Assembly (NCBI GenBank): GCA_039028795.1
Contig: JBCCHJ010000006.1
Coordinates: forward strand, 62,001-126,000
Direction: 5' to 3'
From: Thermohalobaculum sp039028795
GTDB taxonomy: Bacteria; Pseudomonadota; Alphaproteobacteria; Rhodobacterales; Rhodobacteraceae
Length of the DNA: 64,000 nucleotides
The notes below the pieces were generated by a model that had not been told where the DNA came from, searched no databases, and worked only from the letters and a program-made list of their open reading frames with translations. Both the position numbers and the translations under genes were made by a program. Shown here one piece after another: positions 1 through 8,353 of this stretch (within the stretch, counting starts at the first letter, position 1; every line of letters begins with the position of its first letter).

Positions 1-429
1 GGACTGGTCGGGGTGCCGTTAATGCCGCTATTGCATGGCGGTGTTGGCCATTTGGCGGCGAATACGCTGCCGCTCGGTCTTTTGGGGGTAATCGGTCTGA
101 TCGTTGCACCAAAACGCTTTTTCCAGGCCAGCGTTCTGATTGTGTTGGTCTCAGGACTGGCGGTATGGGCGCTGGCACGCAACGGAACTGTGGTTGGCGC
201 CAGCGGCCTAATTTTCGGGTGGTTCGGGTTCCTGGTGACGCTGGGCGTGATCGAACGCAGCACGCGCGCGATTGCCGGTGCCGCCGTGGTGATCATAGTC
301 TACGGCGGGATGATCTGGGGCGTTCTACCCCAAGATAACGTGCGGGTTTCGTGGGAGGCGCACCTCTTCGGGGCAATAGCGGGCGCCGTCATCGCCCGCG
401 TCATGCAAATGAAGCAGCCCGGCGATTAG
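1..429 (+). CDS. Rhomboid family intramembrane serine protease (5' end missing)
   Basis: The frame is open from the first base, so the true start lies before the window. Rhomboids cut transmembrane substrates inside the inner membrane. Visible signatures: a His-rich first helix (HGGVGHLAANT), the catalytic-serine motif GASGLIFG (serine codon at 202-204) and the partner histidine in AHLFGAIAGA (codon 361-363). About five hydrophobic helices remain, so at least one N-terminal helix is missing. Its stop overlaps the stop of the convergent methyltransferase gene by two bases. The substrate cannot be inferred from context. Confidence 0.85.
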   Translation, partial: GLVGVPLMPLLHGGVGHLAANTLPLGLLGVIGLIVAPKRFFQASVLIVLVSGLAVWALARNGTVVGASGLIFGWFGFLVTLGVIERSTRAIAGAAVVIIVYGGMIWGVLPQDNVRVSWEAHLFGAIAGAVIARVMQMKQPGD

Positions 430-1451
430 CCGGCGCGGCGTCCGCGCCGTCCGCGCCGACCGGCGCTTGGTGCCGCAGCGCCTCGTTCTGTGCCGTCGCT
501 GTCTGACGAAAACGCGCCGATATCGGCGACGATAAGATCTAGGCTGGGACGCTCGCCCGGAACATGCGCCTTCAACGCCGCACGCATCGCAACAAGGTGC
601 TCCGGTTTGGTGCCGCAGCATCCACCGATCAGCCGCGCGCCGGAATCTCTGGCCAGGCAAGCATAACGGGCCATCAGTTCTGGCGTCCCGTCATACTCGA
701 TCTTGCCGTCGATATATTTGGGGATGCCGGCATTTGCCTTTGCGATTACGGTCGCGGACGGATCAGCGCCCGTGATGCCCAGCACGGTCCGCAACAGATC
801 CGGGGCCCCGGTACCACAATTTGCACCCAAGGCAATTGGCGGATTGGGCAACCCGCCAGCGATGGATGCAAAATTGCTAGAGGTGACGCCCATCATCGTG
901 CGTCCGGCCGTGTCAAAGCTGAGTGTCCCACAGAATGGTGCGCTTTCTGCCTCTGCCGCCTCTGCAGCCGCCCTGAATTCTTCTTCTGAAGAGATCGTCT
1001 CGGCCCAGATGACATCTGCACCGCCCGACATAAGCCCCTGTATTTGTTCCCGAAAGGCCGAGACCGCGTCTTCATGGCTGAGGCTGCCAACGGGCTGCAA
1101 AATCTCGCCGGTAGGGCCCAGCGATCCCGCAACGATCACAGGATGATCAGCTTTGTCAGCGCATTCCCGCGCCAGGCGCGCGGCGGCTTCATTCAGTTCG
1201 ATCACGCGATCCTGGGCGTTGTGTAGCATCAGCCGATACCGGCTGCCGCCAAAGGAGTTCGTCAGAACGACATCAGATCCCGCTTCGATAAAGCCTGTGT
1301 GCAAGGCGCGGATTTTATCGGGGCTGTCGACATTCCAAAGCTCTGGCGCATCGCCGGACATAAGACCCATCGCGAACAGATTTGTTCCGGTGGCCCCATC
1401 CAACAGCAGCCAGTCGCGGCTTTCCAGAAGCTCACTCAATTTGTCGGTCAT
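426..1451 (-). CDS. bmt: Betaine-homocysteine / homocysteine S-methyltransferase family protein
   Basis: Cytoplasmic zinc enzyme expected to move a methyl group from betaine (or a related donor) to homocysteine to make methionine. The N-terminus shows LLLDGATGTNL; the three zinc cysteines are at about C212 (GANCGTG) and C278-C279 (GGCCGTKPEH). At 341 residues it fits the bacterial single-domain betaine type and is far shorter than cobalamin MetH. An AAGGAC Shine-Dalgarno precedes the ATG. Oddity: the C-terminus ends in a very basic Arg/Gly tail (about residues 329-341) encoded by repeated CCG/CGC triplets. The donor is inferred from family similarity; other methyl donors are possible. Confidence 0.8.
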   Translation of the reverse strand: MTDKLSELLESRDWLLLDGATGTNLFAMGLMSGDAPELWNVDSPDKIRALHTGFIEAGSDVVLTNSFGGSRYRLMLHNAQDRVIELNEAAARLARECADKADHPVIVAGSLGPTGEILQPVGSLSHEDAVSAFREQIQGLMSGGADVIWAETISSEEEFRAAAEAAEAESAPFCGTLSFDTAGRTMMGVTSSNFASIAGGLPNPPIALGANCGTGAPDLLRTVLGITGADPSATVIAKANAGIPKYIDGKIEYDGTPELMARYACLARDSGARLIGGCCGTKPEHLVAMRAALKAHVPGERPSLDLIVADIGAFSSDSDGTERGAAAPSAGRRGRRGRRAG

Positions 1452-1483
1452 CTCAGTCCTTCAGCCCATATGCCTGATCGCCG

Positions 1484-1915
1484 CTAAGCCGCGGCGCTGC
1501 TGTTCGCGATTTCTTCGATCCGCGCCACCATGGCGCGCAGCCCATTTGATCTTTGCGCGGACAGTGCCTGGTCCAATTGCAACCGGGCCAGTTCCGCGCG
1601 AATGTCCAGTTGTTGGATCTCACTGATCGACCGGCCTGAGATCAACGTAATCAAGACCGCGATCAGCCCCCGAACGATCATCGCGTCGCTGTCGCCCTCA
1701 AAGTACAGACGGCGATCACCGCCTTCAACCCGCAGGTCCGGCACCAGCCACACCTGAGATGCGCAACCGTCGACCTTGGTTGCAGACGTCCGGCGCGCAA
1801 CATCCAGTTCAGGCAAGTCTTTCCCCAGATCGATAACATACCGATAACGGTCTTCCCACTCATCAAACAGCGAGAAGTTATCGACGATTTCCTCGAATGC
1901 CTCTGATGCGGGCAT
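1484..1915 (-). CDS. sufE: SufE family cysteine desulfuration protein
   Basis: SufE takes persulfide sulfur from the desulfurase SufS and passes it to the Fe-S scaffold. The 143-residue product starts at the ATG at 1915, preceded by AGGAGA; a longer open frame to 2074 has no family similarity and no ribosome site. The acceptor cysteine is C51 in VDGCASQVW, the same number as in E. coli SufE. The N-terminal SLFDEWEDRYRYVIDLGK is typical. It lies downstream of the divergent lipoprotein gene and just upstream of the methyltransferase on the same strand. No suf operon is in the window, as is common for a stand-alone sufE. Confidence 0.85.
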   Translation of the reverse strand: MPASEAFEEIVDNFSLFDEWEDRYRYVIDLGKDLPELDVARRTSATKVDGCASQVWLVPDLRVEGGDRRLYFEGDSDAMIVRGLIAVLITLISGRSISEIQQLDIRAELARLQLDQALSAQRSNGLRAMVARIEEIANSSAAA

Positions 1916-2073
1916 GGGGTCCGTTCTCCTTGATCGGGGTTCATCTAGTCGGATGAGCATCGTGCGTCCACCCCAACAGTCATCTATCCGATGCATAAGG
2001 GCTTTTCCTTTTTGTCCGGCCCTGATTAAAGTCGCGCGCCGATCCTGGGGGATTGCTGTGGAGGGAGACGTCA

Positions 2074-2532
2074 ATGCCGCCTGTTCTTAAAACCTTGTTT
2101 TTGTGTGCCTGTATTCTGCCCCTGGCGGCTTGCGGCATTTGGAGTTCAGATGACGAAGACGACGTCGTCCTGGACACAAATTTGGCCGCAGAACGGAACA
2201 AGGTTCCTGTGCAATCCGTCGGAAAGGTCGAAATCGGCCGCACACGGGATGGATATCTGATCACGGTTTTTGGGACTGCGCCGGGTATTGGCTATGCCGC
2301 GCCTGAATTGCGCGTCCGGCGGGGCGGCCAACCCGCAGCGGACGGTTTTCTGGAGTTTGATTTCATCGCGGTTCGTCCCGCCGATGCAGCGACACTGCCG
2401 CCTGGAACAACGCGCGCCCGCGCCATTCGTGCTGATCTGCCGATCAGCGCGCGAGAGCTAAGCCGAGCCGCTGGCATCCGCGTCCTTGCGTTGCGGGGCG
2501 GTGTTCAGGTTCCGATCAACCTGGGCGGATAA
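2074..2532 (+). CDS. Small lipoprotein of unknown function
   Basis: The 152-residue product has a lipoprotein signal: a hydrophobic segment followed by the lipobox LAAC with the lipidated cysteine at residue 20. A run of acidic residues (about 25-31) follows, and the rest is a soluble globular domain with no motif I recognise. The ATG at 2074 is chosen because GGAGGGAGA sits about four bases upstream; an upstream in-frame start at 2053 would break the signal peptide. It is transcribed divergently from sufE and convergently with rnd. Conserved hypothetical outer-membrane lipoproteins of this size are common in the order. Confidence 0.75.
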   Translation: MPPVLKTLFLCACILPLAACGIWSSDDEDDVVLDTNLAAERNKVPVQSVGKVEIGRTRDGYLITVFGTAPGIGYAAPELRVRRGGQPAADGFLEFDFIAVRPADAATLPPGTTRARAIRADLPISARELSRAAGIRVLALRGGVQVPINLGG

Positions 2533-2546
2533 GCCACGGCGCGCGG

Positions 2547-3728
2547 CTACTTTGCCGCGATTGGCACCGGCAGCTCGACAAGACCCACGCCTTTTCGTCT
2601 GGCGACAAGTGCAACCGTGCCGTCCTTGATCCGCAAGGCGTCTTCACCGAAAACTTCGCGTCGCCAACCCTTCAGGACTGGCAAATCGGCGCTGTCCTCT
2701 CCGGCCAAGGCCTCGATTTCGGATGATGGCGCGATCAGCCGGGGCGCGACGCCGATCTCTTCCGCCCGAGCTTTCAGGAAGACTTTCAGCATTTCAGCGA
2801 TGGCAGCCGATCCTTCCCGACGCTGCGGCGGCACCGGCACGTGCGGCATCTTATCTTCCGGGCAGTTTTTACCTTTCCGAACAGCGGCCAGGATTTCTTT
2901 CGTCATATCAGCCTTCCGGGCTTCACGCTGTACAAGGCGAAGACGACCCAGGGCCTCGGCATTGGATGGTTTGGACGTCGCAACCTCCAGAAGTGCGTCA
3001 TCCTTGAGGACACGCGATCTCGGCACGTTTCGTGCCTGCGCCACTTCTTCGCGCCACTGCGCAAGCGCTTGAACAACGGCCAGAAACTTTGGTGAGTTTG
3101 ACCGGGACTTAACGCGCCGCCAGGCGTGTTCTGGGTCCAACTGATAGGTTTCAGGGTTGGTCAGAATGCTCATTTCTTCGGTGACCCAATGACCCCGGCC
3201 CGAGGCCTCGATCTGTGAGTTCAGCTTTTCGTAGACATCGCGCAAATGGGTGACGTCGGCCATGGCATAGGCCAGTTGTTTATCGTTCAAAGGCCGCCGG
3301 GACCAATCCGTGAAGCGCGAGGATTTGTCGATCTGCTTTTGTACGATCTTGCGCACCAGCGTCTCGTATCCGACCTGCTCGCCATATCCGCAGACCATTG
3401 CCGCGACTTGCGTGTCGAACAACGGCGTCGGAATGACATTGCCCTGATGCCAGAAAATCTCGACATCCTGGCGTGCCGCATGGAACACCTTCACGACGCT
3501 TTCATCGGCCATCAATTCATAGAGCGGGGTCAGATCGATGCCATCAGCCAACGGATCGATCAGGACACCAGTGCGACTGGTTTTGCCCGGGCGGGCCATT
3601 TGAACCAGGCACAATTGCGACCAATACGTCCTTTCGCGAAGAAACTCGGTATCGACGGTAATGTAGGGTGCGGCGGCGAATTCAGAACAAACTCGGGCCA
3701 GCGTCTGGCTGTCGGTAATTATTTGCAT
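2547..3728 (-). CDS. rnd: Ribonuclease D
   Basis: 3'-to-5' exoribonuclease that trims the 3' ends of tRNA and other stable RNAs. DEDDy exonuclease residues are visible: TVDTEF near the N-terminus, FHAARQDVEIFW in the middle, and Y-x3-D in YAMADVTHL. A C-terminal HRDC-type helical region follows (about residues 210-290). I start at the ATG at 3728 (MQIITDSQTL), which matches the family N-terminus and gives 393 residues; an in-frame ATG at 3791 would add 21 residues. The adjacent Shine-Dalgarno (AGGTG) is unusually close, so the start is not certain. Confidence 0.88.
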   Translation of the reverse strand: MQIITDSQTLARVCSEFAAAPYITVDTEFLRERTYWSQLCLVQMARPGKTSRTGVLIDPLADGIDLTPLYELMADESVVKVFHAARQDVEIFWHQGNVIPTPLFDTQVAAMVCGYGEQVGYETLVRKIVQKQIDKSSRFTDWSRRPLNDKQLAYAMADVTHLRDVYEKLNSQIEASGRGHWVTEEMSILTNPETYQLDPEHAWRRVKSRSNSPKFLAVVQALAQWREEVAQARNVPRSRVLKDDALLEVATSKPSNAEALGRLRLVQREARKADMTKEILAAVRKGKNCPEDKMPHVPVPPQRREGSAAIAEMLKVFLKARAEEIGVAPRLIAPSSEIEALAGEDSADLPVLKGWRREVFGEDALRIKDGTVALVARRKGVGLVELPVPIAAK

Positions 3729-3850
3729 CACCTGTTCATACAACCCCGATTTGCGGTTGTCGCCACGAAAACTGCCAAATCCAGTGTTCACGCGGCCTTC
3801 GTTTTCGCTACAGTGCGCAAGTTTTGCAGTCGAGAAGGGGTTTCACGAAA

Positions 3851-4477
3851 ATGCGGACGGTTCTGATCGCCAACAGAAAGGGCGGGGTCGGAAAAACGAT
3901 GATCGCCGTGACATTGGCATCAGCCCTGGCGAATCGCGGCGAGCGGGTCGGATTGGCAGATGCCGATCGCCAGCAGTCGTCGCGGGCGTGGCTGGGCCGT
4001 CGGCCGCCAACGGTACCGCAGATACGTGCGCTGAACTGGACGAAGGCCCGGGAAATCGGGGACGCCCCCAAGAAGCTGGACTGGTTGATCATAGATGCGC
4101 CTGGCGCACTGAAGGGCGCCAAGGCTGAAGCGCTGATTTCCGAGGCAAAGGCGATCTTGACGCCGGTGCAGCCATCGGTCTTCGATGAAACATCGACCAG
4201 CGGCTTTCTTGACGATATCGAGCATGTCAAGCGCGTGCGAAAAGGCAAAGTTGGCGTACATGTCATCGCCAACAGGATCAGGCCGCGATCGCGGGCTGCA
4301 GATACCTTGTTTTCGTTCTTGGAAGACCTGGGGTACACTCCGATGGCGACTTTGTCGGAACGAGCCGTCTATGGTGACTTAGCAGCTATGGGCATGGCGA
4401 TCTTCGACCGGGAAACCGCAAGCTTGAAACCGATTAAAGCGCAGTGGGAGCCAATTCTAAAGACGATCAAAGGCTGA
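3851..4477 (+). CDS. Orphan ParA-type (MinD/ParA family) ATPase
   Basis: The 208-residue deviant Walker ATPase begins MRTVLIANRKGGVGKT, with the signature lysine before GGVGKT that defines ParA/MinD ATPases. A second motif, WLIIDAPG, follows at about residue 78. AAGGGG lies 11 bases before the ATG at 3851. No ParB, chemotaxis or replication gene is adjacent, so it is not the chromosomal parAB pair. Orphan ParAs of this size position cargoes such as protein clusters or carboxysomes, or act in plasmid partition; which applies here cannot be told from the sequence. Confidence 0.82.
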   Translation: MRTVLIANRKGGVGKTMIAVTLASALANRGERVGLADADRQQSSRAWLGRRPPTVPQIRALNWTKAREIGDAPKKLDWLIIDAPGALKGAKAEALISEAKAILTPVQPSVFDETSTSGFLDDIEHVKRVRKGKVGVHVIANRIRPRSRAADTLFSFLEDLGYTPMATLSERAVYGDLAAMGMAIFDRETASLKPIKAQWEPILKTIKG

Positions 4478-4610
4478 CGCATCGCCTGGAAAAGAAGACA
4501 ACTGCGTTCAAACCGCCATGTTCGTCGCGTGAAGTTGCCATTTTGCAGGCGCGAAGCGGCCACGATAACTGATAAACTACCTCTCAGCAGTCCATGAAAT
4601 GGAGGAGACT

Positions 4611-5249
4611 ATGCTAAAGAAAACCCTGATCGCAGCTACCTGCTGCGCCTCGTTGGTCGGTTGTCAGACCGTACAAGAGAATCCGAACACTGCCATCGGT
4701 GCAGGCGCGGGCGCAGCCCTGGGCGCAGCCTTGGGAACTCTGGTGGGTGGCAATGATCGGCGGAACGCGCTGATCGGCGCAGGCATCGGCCTGCTGGCCG
4801 GTGCAGCCGTTGGCCAGTACCTGGACCAGCAGCAGCGCGAACTGGAAGCCAGCCTTGCCGGCACGGGCGCATCGGTGGAACGCCAAGGTGAGTCTCTGCT
4901 GGTGACCATGCCGTCGCAGATCACCTTCCGGTCGGGCGAGTCGCAAATCCAGCCGCAATTCTATGGCGTGTTGAACGACATGGCTGCGACCTTCAACAAG
5001 TACCCGGAAAGCTATATCGACGTGATCGGCCACACGGACTCCGACGGCTCCGATCAGTTTAACCAAGCCCTGTCCGAACGCCGCGCAAACGCGGTGGTGA
5101 ACTACTTCGGCGGTCGCGGTGTGAACTCTGCACGCATGGTCGGCTATGGCTTTGGCGAAACCCAACCTGTTGCTGACAACGCTTCGGCAGCGGGCAAGCA
5201 GGCTAACCGCCGGGTCGAGGTTAAGATCACACCTGCCCAGCAAGGCTAA
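4611..5249 (+). CDS. OmpA family lipoprotein with glycine zipper (YiaD-like)
   Basis: Outer-membrane lipoprotein of 212 residues. The order is signal peptide with lipobox LVGC (cysteine about 18), a glycine-zipper membrane segment rich in GAGAGAALGAALG (about 27-75), and a C-terminal OmpA peptidoglycan-binding domain (about 100-210) with the GHTDSDGSD and LSERRANAV motifs that contact diaminopimelate. The ATG at 4611 has GGAGGAG just upstream. A strong intrinsic terminator directly follows, so it is probably a single-gene unit. The likely role is linking the outer membrane to the wall. Confidence 0.88.
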   Translation: MLKKTLIAATCCASLVGCQTVQENPNTAIGAGAGAALGAALGTLVGGNDRRNALIGAGIGLLAGAAVGQYLDQQQRELEASLAGTGASVERQGESLLVTMPSQITFRSGESQIQPQFYGVLNDMAATFNKYPESYIDVIGHTDSDGSDQFNQALSERRANAVVNYFGGRGVNSARMVGYGFGETQPVADNASAAGKQANRRVEVKITPAQQG

Positions 5250-5284
5250 GCCGCTCAGCTGATGCTTTTTAGCGACTGATTGAG

Positions 5285-5314
5285 ACGGCCCGGGCATCCG
5301 GGCCGTTTTCTTTT
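5285..5314 (+). terminator. Rho-independent terminator after the OmpA-family gene
   Basis: A perfect nine-pair GC-rich stem (5285-5293 with 5298-5306) closed by a GCAT loop is followed by TTTTCTTTT. This is a textbook intrinsic terminator 36 bases after the stop codon. Confidence 0.92.
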
Positions 5315-5369
5315 GCCCATTTCGCCGCAAGGCGTTGACCCGCAATGAGAGCCAGCCATATCCGAACGC

Positions 5370-6020
5370 ATGACCGTCCTGACCGCTAACCCATCCCGCA
5401 TCCAGCTTTGGGCAGAATTTGCAGCGCTTTTCATCGGCGTGCCGCTGCTGATGGTGGCTTTCTTCGGCCAGTATTCCTTGTTCAGCATCGTCTGGGTGCT
5501 GGCGGGTGTCGCCTTGATTTTGCTGATCCTGACCTCGGGCTGGTCGTGGAGTAGTCTCCTGAAAGGCCCGGTTCTGGGTGAATGGAAGCTGATCCTGATC
5601 TTCGCGCTGGGCACAGCAGCGGTTTGCACTGCGTTTGTCTTTACCCTTGTCCCAGACCGTTTCCTGGACATGCCACAGAACCGGACGGCATTGTGGATCA
5701 TCATCATGACAGCCTATCCGCTGCTGTCAGCCCTGCCGCAGGAATTGATCTACCGCTCGCTTTTCTTCGAACGCTACGGCGACCTTTTCCCAAATGCGCA
5801 GATGGCCATTATCGCCAATGGTTTGGCCTTTGGCATTGGACACTTGTTTTACATGAATACAGTTACGATCGCGATGACGGCCATCGGCGGGGCTGTTATG
5901 GGATGGGCTTACATGCGTGGCCGCTCGATGCTGTTAGCCTGGGTGCTGCACGCGATTGCAGGCAACCTGATCTTTACGCTGGGTCTTGGCCTGTTCTTCT
6001 ATCACGGTGCGGTTGGGTAG
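5370..6020 (+). CDS. CPBP family intramembrane metalloprotease-like protein
   Basis: Polytopic inner-membrane protein of 216 residues with about six hydrophobic segments. The CPBP (Abi/Rce1-like) motifs are present in order: PQELIYRSLFFERYG, then FGIGHLFY, then LHAIAGNL. The first motif is normally EExxxR; here the first glutamate is glutamine (QELIYR), while the second glutamate, the arginine and both histidines remain. Bacterial members are linked to prenyl-protein-type proteolysis, bacteriocin immunity or membrane quality control; none can be assigned here. No clear Shine-Dalgarno precedes the ATG. Confidence 0.78.
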   Translation: MTVLTANPSRIQLWAEFAALFIGVPLLMVAFFGQYSLFSIVWVLAGVALILLILTSGWSWSSLLKGPVLGEWKLILIFALGTAAVCTAFVFTLVPDRFLDMPQNRTALWIIIMTAYPLLSALPQELIYRSLFFERYGDLFPNAQMAIIANGLAFGIGHLFYMNTVTIAMTAIGGAVMGWAYMRGRSMLLAWVLHAIAGNLIFTLGLGLFFYHGAVG

Positions 6021-6087
6021 CCGCGATTTCAACTTCGTTGAACCAAAGTTTTACACAGTCTCTGCTTTTCTTCTGTTTCAAACCGCG

Positions 6088-6100
6088 TATAGTAAAGCCC
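6088..6100 (+). promoter_or_regulatory. Probable -10 element of the leu leader transcript
   Basis: TATAGT at 6088-6093 is followed by seven bases and then the leader-peptide ATG at 6101, so the transcript would start at or next to the AUG and be leaderless. No good -35 was found (weak TTTTCT-like match about 16 bases upstream). Confidence 0.5.
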
Positions 6101-6178
6101 ATGCAAACGCGTGCACACATCGCCGCCCTGTCCCAGACCCTGCCGCTTGGCGGGCTTCTGCTTCTAATCGGCCTCTGA
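6101..6178 (+). CDS. leuL: Leucine-rich leader peptide upstream of leuA (attenuator)
   Basis: A 25-codon ORF starting MQTRAHIAAL and ending GGLLLLIGL. It holds eight leucine codons, four of them consecutive (CTT CTG CTT CTA), plus two isoleucine codons. It lies 91 bases before leuA. Ribosome stalling at the Leu run when charged tRNA-Leu is scarce would be expected to change the folding of the RNA behind it and so control leuA. There is no Shine-Dalgarno; the -10 box seven bases before the ATG suggests a leaderless mRNA, as known for trpL of Sinorhizobium. Confidence 0.75.
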   Translation: MQTRAHIAALSQTLPLGGLLLLIGL

Positions 6179-6231
6179 GGGCGCCGGGTACAGCGGCGCG
6201 CGTCCTCAGGGGAGTGACCGGAACGCGCCGC
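6173..6231 (+). promoter_or_regulatory. Alternative hairpins of the leu attenuator
   Basis: Two mutually exclusive stems can form. Stem A pairs CTGAGG-GCGCCG (6175-6186) with CGGCGC (6194-6199) and CCTCAG (6204-6209), and covers the leader stop codon. Stem B pairs CGGCGCG (6194-6200) with CGCGCCG (6224-6230). They share 6194-6199. No U-run follows stem B, so the block may act through Rho or by hiding the leuA start region rather than by intrinsic termination. Confidence 0.55.
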
Positions 6232-6269
6232 CCGAACCCCGATTAGACACCGAAATACGGACAAAACCG

Positions 6270-7841
6270 ATGAACGAACAAACTCCGGTACAGGCGGACG
6301 ATCAGGACCGCGTGAAAATCTTCGACACAACGATGCGCGACGGCGAACAATCGCCAGGTGCCTCGATGACGCTGGCGGAAAAGCTGCAGATCGGCCAACT
6401 GCTGGACGAAATGGGCGTCGACATAATCGAAGCAGGCTTCCCCATTGCCTCGGAAGGCGATTTCGAGGCGGTGACCGAGGTCTCTAAGATCGTCCAGAAC
6501 GCCACCGTTTGTGGCCTTGCACGGTCGCCTCTGGTCGATATCGACCGGGCCTATGGCGCGCTTCAGCATGCAAAGAAGCCCAGGATCCACACATTCATCG
6601 CCTGTTCTGATCTGCACATGGAATACAAACTGCAGATGAGCCGGGATCAGGTACTGAAAGAGATCGAAAACTCGGTCGGCCACGCCAAGTCCCTGGGGGT
6701 CGAGGTCCAATGGTCACCTGAAGATGCCACACGATCCGATCGGGACTTCCTGGTAACCGCCGTCCATACAGCCATCGAGAACGGCGCGACCACGATCAAT
6801 ATCCCCGATACGGTGGGTTACACGGCCCCTGGTGAAAGTGCCGAGATCATCCGAATGCTCAAAGAACGTGTGGAAGGCATTGAAAACGTGACGATTTCCA
6901 CGCACTGCCACAACGATCTGGGCATGGCCACGGCAAACTCGCTGGCCGCAGTGCTGGCAGGTGCCCGGCAGATCGAATGCACCATCAATGGGTTGGGCGA
7001 GCGTGCAGGCAACACCGCGATGGAAGAGGTTGTGATGGCGCTGCGGGTACGGGCCGATATCATGCCCTATAAGACCGAGATCGACACCACCCGCATCATG
7101 CAGGCCAGCCGTCTGGTCAGCGGCGTCACGGGCTTTCCGGTGCAGTACAATAAAGCCGTCGTCGGTAAGAACGCCTTCGCGCATGAGGCTGGCATTCACC
7201 AGGATGGCATGCTGAAGAACGCCCAAACCTACGAGATTATGACACCGGAATCCGTGGGGCTCAGCGAAAGCACGCTGGCCATGGGCAAGCACTCTGGCCG
7301 CCATGCGCTAAAATCGAAACTTTCCGATCTGGGCATCGATGTCGGCGACAATCAGTTGAAGGAACTGTTCGTGCGGTTCAAGGCCCTGGCCGACCGCAAG
7401 AAAGAAGTCTTTGACGATGACATCCTGGCGCTGGTGGAACAGCAAACAGCAGATGATGGCTCCGAACATATCAAGCTGAGGTTCCTGCGCGTGATCTGCG
7501 GCACCGAAGCACCACAAAGCGCTGACATCATTCTGGAAATTGACGGCAAGGAAGAGTCTGTCACGGCCCAGGGCGACGGGCCGGTCGATGCCGCGTTCAA
7601 TGCCGTCAAAGCCCTGGTGAACCATGGCGCGAAACTGGAACTTTACCAGGTACATGCCGTGACCGAAGGCACCGATGCCCAGGCCACCGTTAGCGTCCGC
7701 TTGCGCCAGGACGGTCATATCGCATCGGGTCAATCCTCCGATACCGATACAGTTGTGGCATCCTGCCGTGCCTACGTGCATGCCCTGAACAAGCTAATCG
7801 TCCGACGCCAGAAGTCAGCGCCCAAAGCTATCGCCGGATGA
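6270..7841 (+). CDS. leuA: 2-isopropylmalate synthase
   Basis: First committed enzyme of leucine synthesis: acetyl-CoA plus 2-oxoisovalerate gives 2-isopropylmalate. The 523-residue protein has the N-terminal TIM barrel with FDTTMRDGEQSPGAS, the metal-binding STHCHNDLGMA and the loop GLGERAGNTAMEE, then a C-terminal LeuA regulatory domain (about residues 390-510) for leucine feedback. Length fits the bacterial long form. A leucine-codon-rich leader peptide precedes it, so both attenuation and allostery are likely. The stop overlaps the next start as ATGA. The Shine-Dalgarno is weak (ACGGA). Confidence 0.96.
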   Translation: MNEQTPVQADDQDRVKIFDTTMRDGEQSPGASMTLAEKLQIGQLLDEMGVDIIEAGFPIASEGDFEAVTEVSKIVQNATVCGLARSPLVDIDRAYGALQHAKKPRIHTFIACSDLHMEYKLQMSRDQVLKEIENSVGHAKSLGVEVQWSPEDATRSDRDFLVTAVHTAIENGATTINIPDTVGYTAPGESAEIIRMLKERVEGIENVTISTHCHNDLGMATANSLAAVLAGARQIECTINGLGERAGNTAMEEVVMALRVRADIMPYKTEIDTTRIMQASRLVSGVTGFPVQYNKAVVGKNAFAHEAGIHQDGMLKNAQTYEIMTPESVGLSESTLAMGKHSGRHALKSKLSDLGIDVGDNQLKELFVRFKALADRKKEVFDDDILALVEQQTADDGSEHIKLRFLRVICGTEAPQSADIILEIDGKEESVTAQGDGPVDAAFNAVKALVNHGAKLELYQVHAVTEGTDAQATVSVRLRQDGHIASGQSSDTDTVVASCRAYVHALNKLIVRRQKSAPKAIAG

Positions 7842-8353
7842 AGCTGCCACTGAACCGACTTATGGCCAGGCTCATAGCCTGGCCATTGGCGCTTTGTTTT
7901 GCGATTGCTTTGGGACCAGTGCCGACACAGGCCCACTTATTCGATGAAGGCGTTTCCGCTGCACTGATCGGGGTCGAAGCTGGTGAGACCGGATCGCAGA
8001 ACGTGAGCTTGCTGATCATAAACAGCTCACCACTTGCGGTCACACTGCGCAGGATCACCACGCGCGACGGCAGTCCGGTCAAGATCGAGCGCGCCAGGAC
8101 ATTTCTGTGGACTAAAACCCGACAGGCCGTGAAGTTTCTCCGCTTTTCGCCTGGCGAACAAATCTTCCTGGCGCCGCCTGAATACTTCGTGACGGTTCCC
8201 GGCGTCGAAGCAACAACACTTCTATCCGGCAAGACCAGACTGGTTGCCGATTTCGGGCCAGAGGGTCAAATCGATGTATCGGTCGTCGGCCCCGTGGGCG
8301 GCTTGATGGGAGAGCCGGCTTGGGACACCCTGGACCTTCAGACGACCGAATAG
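7838..8353 (+). CDS. Periplasmic protein of unknown function coupled to leuA
   Basis: A 171-residue product with an N-terminal signal peptide (hydrophobic about 10-27, cleavage after PTQA, leaving a mature N-terminal His). The remainder looks like a beta-rich domain of the general size and fold of PCu(A)C-type copper chaperones (SLLIINSSPLAVTLRRI), but the methionine/histidine copper motif is not evident, so I do not assign that function. It overlaps leuA by four bases and its 3' end overlaps the convergent HupE/UreJ gene by 16 bases. Confidence 0.65.
   Translation: MKLPLNRLMARLIAWPLALCFAIALGPVPTQAHLFDEGVSAALIGVEAGETGSQNVSLLIINSSPLAVTLRRITTRDGSPVKIERARTFLWTKTRQAVKFLRFSPGEQIFLAPPEYFVTVPGVEATTLLSGKTRLVADFGPEGQIDVSVVGPVGGLMGEPAWDTLDLQTTE

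Noticed and set aside
4614..5345. Long minus-strand open frames opposite the OmpA-family gene
   Set aside because: They mirror codon bias of the real gene, have low-complexity His/Val/Ala content and no ribosome site or family motif.
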